Origin: Flavobacteriales bacterium
GTDB lineage: Bacteria > Bacteroidota > Bacteroidia > Flavobacteriales > BACL11
DNA length: 32,324 bases
Direction of reading: 5' to 3'
Assembly (NCBI GenBank): GCA_002697505.1
Contig: NZWA01000061.1
Location: 10,973-43,296 of the forward strand
This document shows positions 13,030-21,532 of the stretch, one piece after another. Within the stretch, counting starts at the first letter, position 1, and each line of letters opens with the position of its first letter. Below the pieces are notes generated by a model that saw nothing but the letters and a program-made list of their open reading frames with translations, made no database searches and was not told the origin of the DNA. The translations under genes and the position numbers were made by a program.

Positions 13030-14055
13030 TTACAACTTCAATTTTTCGAATATATCTTTAACCCAAAATTCTACATTACGTATCATTCCACCTAACTTAT
13101 CTTCGTTATAGAATGCTACGAATTGTTCAGGAATGTACTGATATTCATTTGTTTCCACAACCTTAGTTAAGTATTTTTTATCATTATCATCTAACATAGG
13201 GTTAGATAAATCCATTATTTTATAATTTTTTTCTAATTCATCTATATGTTGAATAACTCTAGCATACACTACATGATCTTTATATTTTTGTTCACAAATA
13301 TTATAAATGTCATTTAATGTCATTTCACGTTCTGCTAATTCAGGGAATTTTTTTAATAATCCTTTTTCACCTAATCCTTTAACTCCCTTAACTTTATCTG
13401 AATTATCACCTAAAAGTGTTTTATATAAAATAAAATTATGAGGAGGCATATTATACTTTTCTTTAATTGTTTGATCTGTATAATACTCTTTTTCCATAGG
13501 ACGATATACAATTATATTTTCATTTACTAATTGTAAAAAATCCTTATCAGAAGATACTATAAATACTTTATCTTCTGGTTTAGAAGGTATGATACTACTC
13601 ATATAAGCTATAATATCATCAGCTTCTACTTTAGGTAAACTAACAGTTTTAACAGGTAATGTTTTTAAATATTGGATTATTCTTACCATTTGGTCTACTT
13701 TAGCATCATGTTCTTCTTCTAAATTATCAAAAGCATCCCAATTAGTAATACGCTGTAAATCTCTACCTGATTTGTATTCAGGGAGCAGATTCTTTCTAGC
13801 ATTAGCTGAACCTGCTCCATCAAATACAACATAAACATGGGTTGGATCTATTTGTCTTACCAGTGCTCCTAATGATCTAAAAAACCCACCTAAACCACCA
13901 ATGTGGACTCCATCAGGATTAACCATATTCATCATAGCAAAATTTCTGAAGAATAAATTTAATCCATCAATCATTAAAATTCTTTTACTGTCTACAGTCT
14001 CCTCTCCTTGCTCATCGAGATTATCGAGGAGTTTAAGTAATTCTTTATGTTTCAT
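13030..14055 (-). CDS. 5'-3' exonuclease / RNase H (FEN family)
   Basis: A 341-aa PIN-like nuclease that would remove RNA primers from Okazaki fragments, the role of T4 RNase H. Acidic metal ligands are visible in order: MIDGLN (Asp30), VFDGAG (Asp79), KVEADDIIAYM (Glu144, Asp146, Asp147), SSDKDF (Asp170, Asp172) and LLGDNSDKVKGVKGLGEKG (Asp217, Asp220), the last forming the helix-3-turn-helix DNA-binding motif. The family A polymerase in this phage has no 5' nuclease domain of its own, so this gene would provide that activity separately. A promoter-like TTTTG-N19-TATATT lies upstream. Confidence 0.92.
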   Translation of the reverse strand: MKHKELLKLLDNLDEQGEETVDSKRILMIDGLNLFFRNFAMMNMVNPDGVHIGGLGGFFRSLGALVRQIDPTHVYVVFDGAGSANARKNLLPEYKSGRDLQRITNWDAFDNLEEEHDAKVDQMVRIIQYLKTLPVKTVSLPKVEADDIIAYMSSIIPSKPEDKVFIVSSDKDFLQLVNENIIVYRPMEKEYYTDQTIKEKYNMPPHNFILYKTLLGDNSDKVKGVKGLGEKGLLKKFPELAEREMTLNDIYNICEQKYKDHVVYARVIQHIDELEKNYKIMDLSNPMLDDNDKKYLTKVVETNEYQYIPEQFVAFYNEDKLGGMIRNVEFWVKDIFEKLKL

Positions 14056-14074
14056 AATTAGTCTTTATGTCCTG

Positions 14075-14104
14075 AATATACGAAAAATATTTCAGGTATC
14101 AAAA
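14075..14104 (-). promoter_or_regulatory. Putative early/middle promoter of the 5' nuclease gene
   Basis: TTTTG (14104-14100) is followed after 19 bases by TATATT (14080-14075), 19 bases before the ATG at 14055. It lies in the gap after uvsX. It is one base tighter than the other TTTG sites when measured from TTTG. Confidence 0.5.
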
Positions 14105-14105
14105 T

Positions 14106-15182
14106 CTATTCCGGTTCTTCTACATGGGAAGTTATGTCAGTATAAGCTTGATCTTCTTCAGCAATAATAAAATCACCACCACCTAAAATTTTCTTCCACT
14201 CATCTTTCATTTCTTCTTTATATGCTTTCAATGATTTATCATTGTCCAATATAAAACCATGAGGGGTCATTACAATTTTACCTCTAGTAGTAACACCATT
14301 AATGTGGTTTTTATCAACTTGTAAATTTACTCTTTTAGCAAATTCAACCTGCTTACCATCTTTAATAGCTTTAATCTTAGAAGTACCTGCAGACATAACA
14401 TTACCAAATGTAACTACAAATGTTGAATCAAACCACATTGCATAACCTCCTTTGTTCATCAACTTAGGTTGACCCATTGGAGATTCCGGTTTTAAAGTCC
14501 ATACTTTGTTAATAGCAACAAGAGTATTAGTATATGGACTACTTTCCTTTCTAGACAATACAATACGCTGATTTACGTTATTACCAAATTGAGTTGACAT
14601 TGCACCTGCATTCCACTCATTATTGTTTTTATTTGATTTTAACGACATTTCACAAGGTACAGAACCAATTGAATCCCATAAGAATAATAAGTCATAAGGT
14701 AAATTACCTTTCTTTTGTTCATCAATAAGATCTAAAATAAACCCAGCTACATCTTCAATTGAATTAATTGATTCTCTATCTGTGTAAATAAAATTACCTG
14801 TGTAATCCAGAATTTCACCCGTTTCTTCATCTACCACTTCATTTACTTCTAATCCCATTTGAATAGCATGTTCCCAATTCCATTTCATCTCTGTAATAAT
14901 GAATACTGGAAGTACTTTACGTTTTTGGGCAGACACAGCAGCTTCAAGTAGAGCAGTTGTTTTACCTGTGTCTGAATGACCTCTAAGTAAAACAATATGC
15001 CCCATTGGAATCCCAGGAACTGATGTTATTTCTTGGTAAGCATCAGAAAGAGGAATCCATTCTTGTTCTTTAAATTTAGCTTTAGAAGTTAAACCTTTTT
15101 TATTCTTAAAACTTTCTAAATTAAAATTTGCTTTAATTTCTGAGGAGACTGCCTCCGATAGTGATTTTTTCTTTCTTGCCAT
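14106..15182 (-). CDS. uvsX: UvsX/RecA-type recombinase
   Basis: A 358-aa RecA-fold strand-exchange protein for recombination-dependent replication and repair. Walker A is GHSDTGKTT (residues 68-76), a probable catalytic Glu is in IITEMKW (Glu98) and Walker B is LLFLWDS (Asp170). The region after it (ending INKVW near residue 230) would be the DNA-binding and ATP-sensing part. Size agrees with T4 UvsX (391 aa). It follows the gp32-like gene after ten bases, so the two proteins that cooperate on single-stranded DNA should be co-expressed. The C-terminus is acidic (HVEEPE), as in RecA/UvsX proteins where it modulates DNA entry. Confidence 0.93.
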   Translation of the reverse strand: MARKKKSLSEAVSSEIKANFNLESFKNKKGLTSKAKFKEQEWIPLSDAYQEITSVPGIPMGHIVLLRGHSDTGKTTALLEAAVSAQKRKVLPVFIITEMKWNWEHAIQMGLEVNEVVDEETGEILDYTGNFIYTDRESINSIEDVAGFILDLIDEQKKGNLPYDLLFLWDSIGSVPCEMSLKSNKNNNEWNAGAMSTQFGNNVNQRIVLSRKESSPYTNTLVAINKVWTLKPESPMGQPKLMNKGGYAMWFDSTFVVTFGNVMSAGTSKIKAIKDGKQVEFAKRVNLQVDKNHINGVTTRGKIVMTPHGFILDNDKSLKAYKEEMKDEWKKILGGGDFIIAEEDQAYTDITSHVEEPE

Positions 15183-15192
15183 ACAATATTAA

Positions 15193-16020
15193 TTAAAACG
15201 GTAAATCGTCTTTTTCGTCGTTAAACAGATCATCAAATTGTTGTCCTTTTGACTTAGTTTCTTTAGTATTTAAAGAATAATTTGATTTCTTTTCATCATT
15301 GTCAAATGCAACAGCAGGTTCTGATATAATATCACCTTCTTTTTCTTCACCTTCAGGAGCTAACCATTCTTGAAGTGATGCTTTCATTTCATCATAAGAA
15401 AGTGCTTTAAATACCTTCATAGGATCTGCTTGTTCATCTAAAAACCTTTCTACTTGCTTTTCATCATCCGATAATGGTGATGTTTTCAATGAAGGTCCTA
15501 CTGATGTTTTGTTGTAAGGTGTACCTGTTGACTCAGGCCCTACAGTATTTAATTTAATATCTCTACCTCCAACAATATCAGTGTAATCACCAATTTCATC
15601 ATCAGCAGCCATATTTAAAAAGTCTTGATATACTTCTTTACCAAATTGCCATAATTTAACACCCTCATCTTCTTGTCCTCTAACTACTACAGGAGCAAAA
15701 ATTCTTGTTTTTGGGTCTAATTTTTTAGCTAATCTCCAATTTTCTCTATCATTAGTTTGACGTAATTGTTTAGCAAACTCCATAATAGGATCTTTTTCAC
15801 CCCAGTTAGATGGTGAAGCCATTACTCTTTTACTACCAATTCCATAGTAAAATTTCATTTCTGTAAATGGAAATTCTTTGTTAAATTTATTAGGTACAAC
15901 TCTTACGACTTGTTTACCTATTGATGGTTTCCAGAATAGTTGTTTTTGTTGACCACCTGAAGAATTGTTCGCCTGTTTTTGAAATTCATTAAGGCGCTTT
16001 TTAATTGCGTTTAAATCCAT
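15193..16020 (-). CDS. gp32-like single-stranded DNA-binding protein
   Basis: A 275-aa protein that would coat single-stranded DNA during replication and recombination. A basic N-terminal segment (about 1-25, KKRLNEFQKQ) would serve cooperativity. The core (about 28-140) follows gp32 order: FWKPSIGKQVVRVVPN, then aromatic strands FTEMKFYYGIG, then IFAPVVVRGQEDEGVKLWQFGKEVYQDFL. There is no cysteine in the whole protein, so the gp32 zinc ribbon (His-Cys3) is absent. The C-terminal third is acidic and ends DDLFNDEKDDLPF. The terminal DDLPF resembles the tip of bacterial SSB (DDDIPF) more than the end of T4 gp32. It has its own promoter and leads into uvsX. Confidence 0.85.
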   Translation of the reverse strand: MDLNAIKKRLNEFQKQANNSSGGQQKQLFWKPSIGKQVVRVVPNKFNKEFPFTEMKFYYGIGSKRVMASPSNWGEKDPIMEFAKQLRQTNDRENWRLAKKLDPKTRIFAPVVVRGQEDEGVKLWQFGKEVYQDFLNMAADDEIGDYTDIVGGRDIKLNTVGPESTGTPYNKTSVGPSLKTSPLSDDEKQVERFLDEQADPMKVFKALSYDEMKASLQEWLAPEGEEKEGDIISEPAVAFDNDEKKSNYSLNTKETKSKGQQFDDLFNDEKDDLPF

Positions 16021-16053
16021 GTTTTATAACTTTTAATTTTAATAACTCTACTT

Positions 16054-16083
16054 AATATACAAACCCATATTTAATTTACCAAA
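16054..16083 (-). promoter_or_regulatory. Putative early/middle promoter of the gp32-like gene
   Basis: TTTGG (16083-16079) is followed after 19 bases by TATATT (16059-16054), 33 bases before the ATG at 16020. A word AAAAGTTATAAA near the start codon is shared with the leader of the TGT-like gene, so the two leaders may share a further control or translation signal. Confidence 0.6.
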
Positions 16084-16557
16084 CTAAAGTTCAATAATTT
16101 TAAATATTTTTGTTTTCAATTGCTTTAACTCATCATGTTGAGTTAGGAGAATTGTATTCCTATAATGTTGCCAATCAATTGGAAATTTTGTATCTACAAC
16201 ACCCCCATTTAATCTTTTAATTAATTCGTTTAAAGCATTAATAGTGTATAAGGTGTTAGTATCTTTCTTACGATGAACCATTATGGTATTAGGAGGTAAA
16301 CCTTCAGTATTACCTTGTTCTATATTGTAAGTACAAACATACTCATCATTGCTTTTTATATGTAATACGAACACTTTTTTATAAAGAATAGAATAATTAT
16401 TAGTAATACGATCTAATAACGATTCCAATCCTTCAAGTGTTGTGAACTTACAAAATAGTTTATTATTCAAATCTACAAAGTTTAAGTTATTCAACTCCTG
16501 AAAGTCGTCTACAGTATACATATTGTAAGATTTATTTGAAATTGTAAGTGTCTCCAT
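16084..16557 (-). CDS. Hypothetical protein, 157 aa, coupled to the polymerase
   Basis: A soluble mixed alpha/beta protein of 157 residues without signal peptide, membrane segment or cysteine cluster. It has two cysteines (near 36 and 75) and a basic patch MVHRKKDTNTLYTINALNEL. It starts inside the last 26 bases of the polymerase gene in another frame, so it is translationally coupled. I do not recognise the family. By position it could be a polymerase accessory protein or a regulator such as occupies this slot in T4 (RegA), but no RegA similarity is visible to me. Confidence 0.7.
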   Translation of the reverse strand: METLTISNKSYNMYTVDDFQELNNLNFVDLNNKLFCKFTTLEGLESLLDRITNNYSILYKKVFVLHIKSNDEYVCTYNIEQGNTEGLPPNTIMVHRKKDTNTLYTINALNELIKRLNGGVVDTKFPIDWQHYRNTILLTQHDELKQLKTKIFKIIEL

Positions 16558-17791
16558 AATTAATTTTTACTTGTAAGTTGTTATTTTTAAAGATATTTTC
16601 TATTTCAGTTAATATCTCTTTATCTTCTTTACTAAAATCAAAAAGAAAACTATCATAGGTGTAAAGTACTAACTTTGTTCGCCTATTTTTTAACAACTTT
16701 AGTATGTCCCATAATATACAAACGTTGTATGATGTCTCCAAGTTTTGTAGTAAATAATTTAATAGTTTTTGGGGTTTCATATCCTCTAAATTATCTTCTA
16801 TAAGTTGATAACCCGAAATAGGACATTCAATCCAACCATTTTCTTGATAAGCTTCCCACAACTCATCAGTATATACTTGAACTTTTTTAAAAAATTCCAG
16901 ATCTTTATATTGATCAAATACTCCTCCGTATAGTTGTTTAAATGTTAATTCTTTAGCTTTTTGGTAATCCACTCCATACATTTCTGCAAAGGCCATGTGA
17001 ATATCTTCCACACCAAATTCATAACCGACAAGTTTAGCAAGGAGAGTAGGATGATAGGCACTAATATCAATTTCAATAAATACGTTATTAGAAGGGATAA
17101 AAGACTCTCTTGCTCCGTTTTCTTTGTTAAGCGCGGCATAATTTACTCCTTTAAATTTGTTACTTGGCCTTCCTGTAAGTGTTTTAAAGTTGTATTGCGT
17201 GTAGGTGAATTCTTCATTGATAGGGTGAAAGTACGATTCGAATTTTTCTCTATCAACTCGTATTCCACTTCGCTCCAAGGCGTTGAATACCACTGTAGTT
17301 TTTGTGTTGTTAAATTCGTTGATTGGCTCATATATTTTATCTTTTAAATCATTATATAATTTTTCACAATACTCATAGTGTTTAACTATTGGTATTATTT
17401 TATTTACATCTTTTTTATCACCCATTTTATTGTAAAAGTAAGAATGGGTTTTGGTGTATTCGCGTATATACGTATGAGAATTTAATGTTATGTCATAAAG
17501 AGTTTTTAATGGAAAATAATGTAAAAATTCCTTTTTATCACGTACATATAGTTTATCATATTTGTTTAATACGTGTTTTACGTTGTTTAAATCAATAGAC
17601 AATGTTTCTCCATGTGATATGGGGATAATATATCCTTTAGTGGCTAATAACGGTCTAAGGTAAATTGCACAAACTTCATTTATTGTAGGGTGAATGCGAT
17701 TGTTATATGGAATTACTTCCACAAACGCTTCTTTATAACCACTTTCATAAAACCCTTTTAATTGGGAGTCAGATTCCACTAACCAAAACAT
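16532..17791 (-). CDS. Divergent family A (PolA-type) DNA polymerase with degenerate exonuclease region
   Basis: A 419-aa protein, about half the length of E. coli Pol I. Pol motifs are present in order: TLTGRPSN (TGR 206-208), motif A FIEIDISAYHPTLLAKL (Asp242), motif B QKAKELTFKQLYGG (Lys280, Tyr288) and motif C LVLYTYDSFLFDF (Asp380). Motif C is YDS where Pol I has HDE, so the His and Glu are replaced while the metal-binding Asp is kept. Residues 1-135 look like a remnant 3'-5' exonuclease domain: GYIIPISHGE and LKTLYDITLNSHTYI fit exonuclease-domain strands, but the first acidic motif (DxE) reads VEVIP, so proofreading is probably lost. T4 uses a family B polymerase. From memory Rhodothermus phage RM378 has a split family A enzyme, which should be checked. 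Confidence 0.8.
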   Translation of the reverse strand: MFWLVESDSQLKGFYESGYKEAFVEVIPYNNRIHPTINEVCAIYLRPLLATKGYIIPISHGETLSIDLNNVKHVLNKYDKLYVRDKKEFLHYFPLKTLYDITLNSHTYIREYTKTHSYFYNKMGDKKDVNKIIPIVKHYEYCEKLYNDLKDKIYEPINEFNNTKTTVVFNALERSGIRVDREKFESYFHPINEEFTYTQYNFKTLTGRPSNKFKGVNYAALNKENGARESFIPSNNVFIEIDISAYHPTLLAKLVGYEFGVEDIHMAFAEMYGVDYQKAKELTFKQLYGGVFDQYKDLEFFKKVQVYTDELWEAYQENGWIECPISGYQLIEDNLEDMKPQKLLNYLLQNLETSYNVCILWDILKLLKNRRTKLVLYTYDSFLFDFSKEDKEILTEIENIFKNNNLQVKINYGDTYNFK

Positions 17792-17808
17792 AACTATTAT
17801 TTTGGTTT

Positions 17809-17838
17809 AATATAAATAATTTATTATAAAAATCCAAA
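17809..17838 (-). promoter_or_regulatory. Putative early/middle promoter of the polymerase gene
   Basis: TTTGG (17838-17834) is followed after 19 bases by TATATT (17814-17809), 17 bases before the ATG at 17791. It lies in the 48-base gap between tail genes and replication genes. An overlapping TTTATAATAAATTATTTATA stretch also resembles the late-type motif, so this junction may carry both signals. Confidence 0.6.
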
Positions 17839-17839
17839 T

Positions 17840-18604
17840 TTAATTATAATCTTCACCAAACCTTTTTCTATGTTCCTTATTAGTCATTAAAGTTCCATCA
17901 GGCATATAATGATACCCAGGTGGTGGAGGTGGTAAATCATTTACATCAGTAGGTAAATAAAACTTTAAAAAGTTAAATTTTAAAAACCTACCAAACCCTT
18001 GTCTTTTCATTCTTCTTTCTTGAATTAAAACTATATTATTATTAGTTTTTTGTACTTCTTCTTCAATACCTGTTATAGTCCATTGAATTTTAAATGTTTG
18101 ATAAAGTTGCCATAAATATGAATCATCTTGGCTTTTTAATTTATCATATACCTCTTTATTTAATTCTAAATAAATATCTTGATTTACTTTTACACAAAAA
18201 TACCTTGTAAATTGTCCTAATTCATAATCATCTATATTAGGTTGGGGATAAGCCTGAGTTGGTAGTAATGTTCTTGTTGATTGGTTTAAATTGATACCTT
18301 GTAATCTAGCATAATCTACTACCATACCTTCATCATACCCCGGAGTATCTATTTCATCAAATATAGTTGGAAAATCTCCATATGCTATTTCATTTTGAAC
18401 TTGATCAGGTTTAAATGTTACACCTACATCTTCTACAGGAATTAACTCTACATTAGGTAAATCATTAGGTGTTTTACCTGAGAAGAATTTACCTTCAAAT
18501 GTTTTATAGTAATATCCTCTATAAAACTCTCCAGTTTCTTTTATTTGTAGCTTATTATCGCTAGTATACTGATTGGTTAATATTCTATTCTTTGGTATAT
18601 ACAT
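17840..18604 (-). CDS. Probable virion/baseplate-associated protein, 254 aa
   Basis: A soluble protein of 254 residues. The N-terminal part is rich in Tyr and Asn, with GEFYRGYYYKTFEGKFFSG suggesting a beta module. A C-terminal segment reads FYLPTDVNDLPPPPPGYHYMPDGTLMTN, a proline run and compact motif that I recall in marine phage structural genes, without a known function. It shares its start with the hub stop codon (TAATG overlap at 18604) and is the last gene of the tail block, so it is probably a baseplate component or an adaptor for receptor-binding proteins. No fibre repeats or enzymatic motifs are visible. Confidence 0.65.
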   Translation of the reverse strand: MYIPKNRILTNQYTSDNKLQIKETGEFYRGYYYKTFEGKFFSGKTPNDLPNVELIPVEDVGVTFKPDQVQNEIAYGDFPTIFDEIDTPGYDEGMVVDYARLQGINLNQSTRTLLPTQAYPQPNIDDYELGQFTRYFCVKVNQDIYLELNKEVYDKLKSQDDSYLWQLYQTFKIQWTITGIEEEVQKTNNNIVLIQERRMKRQGFGRFLKFNFLKFYLPTDVNDLPPPPPGYHYMPDGTLMTNKEHRKRFGEDYN

Positions 18605-21528
18605 TACGATGCAGGGGCTCTAAATGTTAATAAATCCCAATTATTACTTTTTCTTCCTTTATAAACCATATCGGTTCCATAATTGGTTTGAGTTGATGTT
18701 GCCCATCCTGTTGAATTAATTTCACCTACGTAAATTTGGGCATGACCATATTGATAATGAGATATTTTACCTGATGTAGGTTTATCATTAGCATAATAAA
18801 CACATACATCTCCATATCCCCATGTTTGAGTTGCTATTTTTTCTATACATCTTTTACGTGTTAAACCTGTAGCTACAGATTTTGTATAACCTAATTTCGT
18901 TAAGTTATTAAAGAATTCATTATTTTGATTGGCATTACCTCCAGCTGCTAATTTTCTACCAATATCAGCTGATTCATTTTTTAAGAATTTAGTATAAGCT
19001 CTTGCTAAATTATAAGACCATTGAGCACACATTCCGCTTACAGCTCCATCCCTTGAAAATACTGAATTATATGATTTTTGCATTGCATTAAATCTTGTAG
19101 CTGATGTTGGATTTAATGAAGCTGGTGGTTCAACGTCTGATGTTGGTGGGATAGGTTTAGCTGAACCAGCTGAGTAATTTTGTGCTACCACTACTGATTT
19201 TTGTTGTGCTGGTCTTTTAGGTGCTGCTTTTGATTTATTTGCTGGAACTGATAAAGTTTCTAATTTAGTCGTCCATTCATCTGAATTAATACTTTGATTT
19301 ACTGATGTTACTTGTAAGTCTACACTATCTCCTTGATATGAAGGAGGTAAAATATCTTCAGTTATTAAAAACTTTTGAAATAATTTAATACCAGATATAC
19401 CATCCATTTCTAAACTTAAATTAAATGGTAAAAAGAATGGAGAATCTAATTGTGATTCTTCAGCAGCTGTGGCATCTGTTAAAATTCCTAATAATAAATC
19501 AGCATGAGTAATATTATGTGATTTTAAAGATACACAATTTTCATCAACAAAATTTAAATTACTATATATTCCTTCAAATAAAGTAATTCCATCACCTACA
19601 ATATTAGTACTAAAGTTTTCTTTAGCTTGTTCTTGTGGTGATTTTTCTTCTCCTCCTGTTTCTTTATTTGATGGAGATGATTCTTTTTCAGGAATAATTC
19701 TATCTTTTAACCCAGCATTATAATTTGAAAAAGCAGTTGCGTTTCCAGATACTTGGTTTGAGTTAGCTTGAGCCCCTATTGAAATCATAGTAGCAAAATC
19801 ATTTGATAAATCAGCTGTTAAATTAATACTTTTAATAAAACTACCATTAACCTCTGGTTTTACCCCAAAAACATTAAATCTTGTGTATGTTCCTAATGCT
19901 GGTGGGTCTGTAAATCTTTGAGGTATATCTTCTATAAATCTTATTTTTAAACCATCATCTGATAATCTACAACTAAACTTATTAACTCCTCCTAATGCTT
20001 CAATTATACCTTTATTTAAACTTTGTAAAAAATCAATTAATTTAATATCACCATCTTCATTTGTGGACATAGCATTTAAAGTTCCTTCTATAAAGTTAAT
20101 ATTAACCATTATATTAGATAATCTTCCTAAGTAAATATTTTGTTTATAAGCAAAACTAGTTTCTTTTAATATTTCATTAATAGGATAATTTGGAATGTCT
20201 ATAGCAGGTAAAGCTACATTTGAATATGGTATTAAACATACTCTAGGATCCCCTGAAAACTGTCCTGGGAATGTTAAAATTACATTATCATCATTATCTA
20301 GATCATCAAGATCCATATCAAACGTAATAACTGGTGTTTTTGTTGTTTTACTGTATAATAATAATTTTGATTGGATAAAAGCCATTAATGCCCCATACTT
20401 CATATAAACTTGAGGGGTTACATTAGTATCATCATCTGTGGCTTCTACAGGAACAGATAATAAAGCCCCTCCATAAAGAGGTGATTTTTTATTTCCTGAT
20501 GCATCTAATAAAGAATTTAAACCATAATCTAAAAGTGAGGGTGCTTCTGCGGCTGCTTGTTTTGCTTGTTCATATATGTTAAATAATTCTTTATTTAAAA
20601 TTGATTTATCTTTATTAGCAATTAATGGTGGTTGTTCGTTTTCTTCATCTGCTTCTTCACCTTCACTTGTTTTATCTTTATTAGGATCTGTAATATTAAC
20701 TTTTAATGACTCTATAACATCACCTACAGAAGTTAATTCTACTTGACAATCATAACTGCCATCAGGGTTAAACTGCCAATTAAATTTGGTTATTTTACCA
20801 TATATAGCATCATAATTTCCATCATGTGCTTCTCTTTCAGCATTTATTTTTTCATATAATTCATATTGACTAACCCCTCCATTAAGTAAAGCACTCATAG
20901 GACCTGTATAAAATTGATCCATTGACTCTAATTCACCATCATTACTAAGATATTGACTCCAACCAAATTCTAATAATAATGTGTAACCTGGTCTTAAATA
21001 CAATACATCAAGTAATTGAAATTGTGCTTTTGAATAACATTGAATATTAATTATAGTTTTACTTAAAGCACCATTATTATAATAAGTTATATCAGCATTA
21101 GTTAATCCAGGCATAGGTACATAACCTCTTTCTGATATACCTCCCCATCCATAAGCTCCATTAAATACGTTTGTTTGATCATTTAACCCTTTTTGTAAAC
21201 CTGAAAATTCTCCATCTTTTATATTTGTAGCTGATACAACACCACCTTGTAGTATAAAGTTTTTTGCTAATTTATCACCAGATATCAATTCGGAAGGTAC
21301 ACCTGCTTTAATTAATTTTTTTAATACAGAATCTTTTAATTCGGCTCCTTGTGATCCTTTATTTGTTAAATTTACTGAACTTGCTAATCTTAAAAATGGG
21401 GTTTTATTTGTATAAAATCTAAGAAATTTTTCATCAATGTTACTACTTTTACCTAAAGCTTCTTGTCTTGTATCTATTTGTTTTTTAACCCATGAATCAA
21501 ATGGTAAACCTAAAAAATTATTAGCCAT
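18604..21528 (-). CDS. Baseplate hub protein with C-terminal cysteine-peptidase (CHAP/NlpC-like) domain
   Basis: A 974-aa protein. Residues 1-300 contain a hub-like module with YVPMPGLTNADITYYNNGAL and LYLRPGYTLLLEFGWS, a pattern I know from hub proteins of marine myoviruses (gp27/gpD-type role). A long middle region (about 300-790) probably forms the hub barrels. After a Lys/Pro/Ser linker, residues about 810-974 resemble a CHAP or NlpC/P60 cysteine peptidase: SGMCAQWSYNLA supplies Cys834, YGHAQIYVG supplies His929 and TQTNYG a polar third residue (Asn949). This domain would open peptidoglycan at entry, the job done by the lysozyme domain of gp5 in T4. It starts four bases after the LysM gene and overlaps the 254-aa gene by one base. 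Confidence 0.75.
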   Translation of the reverse strand: MANNFLGLPFDSWVKKQIDTRQEALGKSSNIDEKFLRFYTNKTPFLRLASSVNLTNKGSQGAELKDSVLKKLIKAGVPSELISGDKLAKNFILQGGVVSATNIKDGEFSGLQKGLNDQTNVFNGAYGWGGISERGYVPMPGLTNADITYYNNGALSKTIINIQCYSKAQFQLLDVLYLRPGYTLLLEFGWSQYLSNDGELESMDQFYTGPMSALLNGGVSQYELYEKINAEREAHDGNYDAIYGKITKFNWQFNPDGSYDCQVELTSVGDVIESLKVNITDPNKDKTSEGEEADEENEQPPLIANKDKSILNKELFNIYEQAKQAAAEAPSLLDYGLNSLLDASGNKKSPLYGGALLSVPVEATDDDTNVTPQVYMKYGALMAFIQSKLLLYSKTTKTPVITFDMDLDDLDNDDNVILTFPGQFSGDPRVCLIPYSNVALPAIDIPNYPINEILKETSFAYKQNIYLGRLSNIMVNINFIEGTLNAMSTNEDGDIKLIDFLQSLNKGIIEALGGVNKFSCRLSDDGLKIRFIEDIPQRFTDPPALGTYTRFNVFGVKPEVNGSFIKSINLTADLSNDFATMISIGAQANSNQVSGNATAFSNYNAGLKDRIIPEKESSPSNKETGGEEKSPQEQAKENFSTNIVGDGITLFEGIYSNLNFVDENCVSLKSHNITHADLLLGILTDATAAEESQLDSPFFLPFNLSLEMDGISGIKLFQKFLITEDILPPSYQGDSVDLQVTSVNQSINSDEWTTKLETLSVPANKSKAAPKRPAQQKSVVVAQNYSAGSAKPIPPTSDVEPPASLNPTSATRFNAMQKSYNSVFSRDGAVSGMCAQWSYNLARAYTKFLKNESADIGRKLAAGGNANQNNEFFNNLTKLGYTKSVATGLTRKRCIEKIATQTWGYGDVCVYYANDKPTSGKISHYQYGHAQIYVGEINSTGWATSTQTNYGTDMVYKGRKSNNWDLLTFRAPAS

Positions 21529-21532
21529 AACA

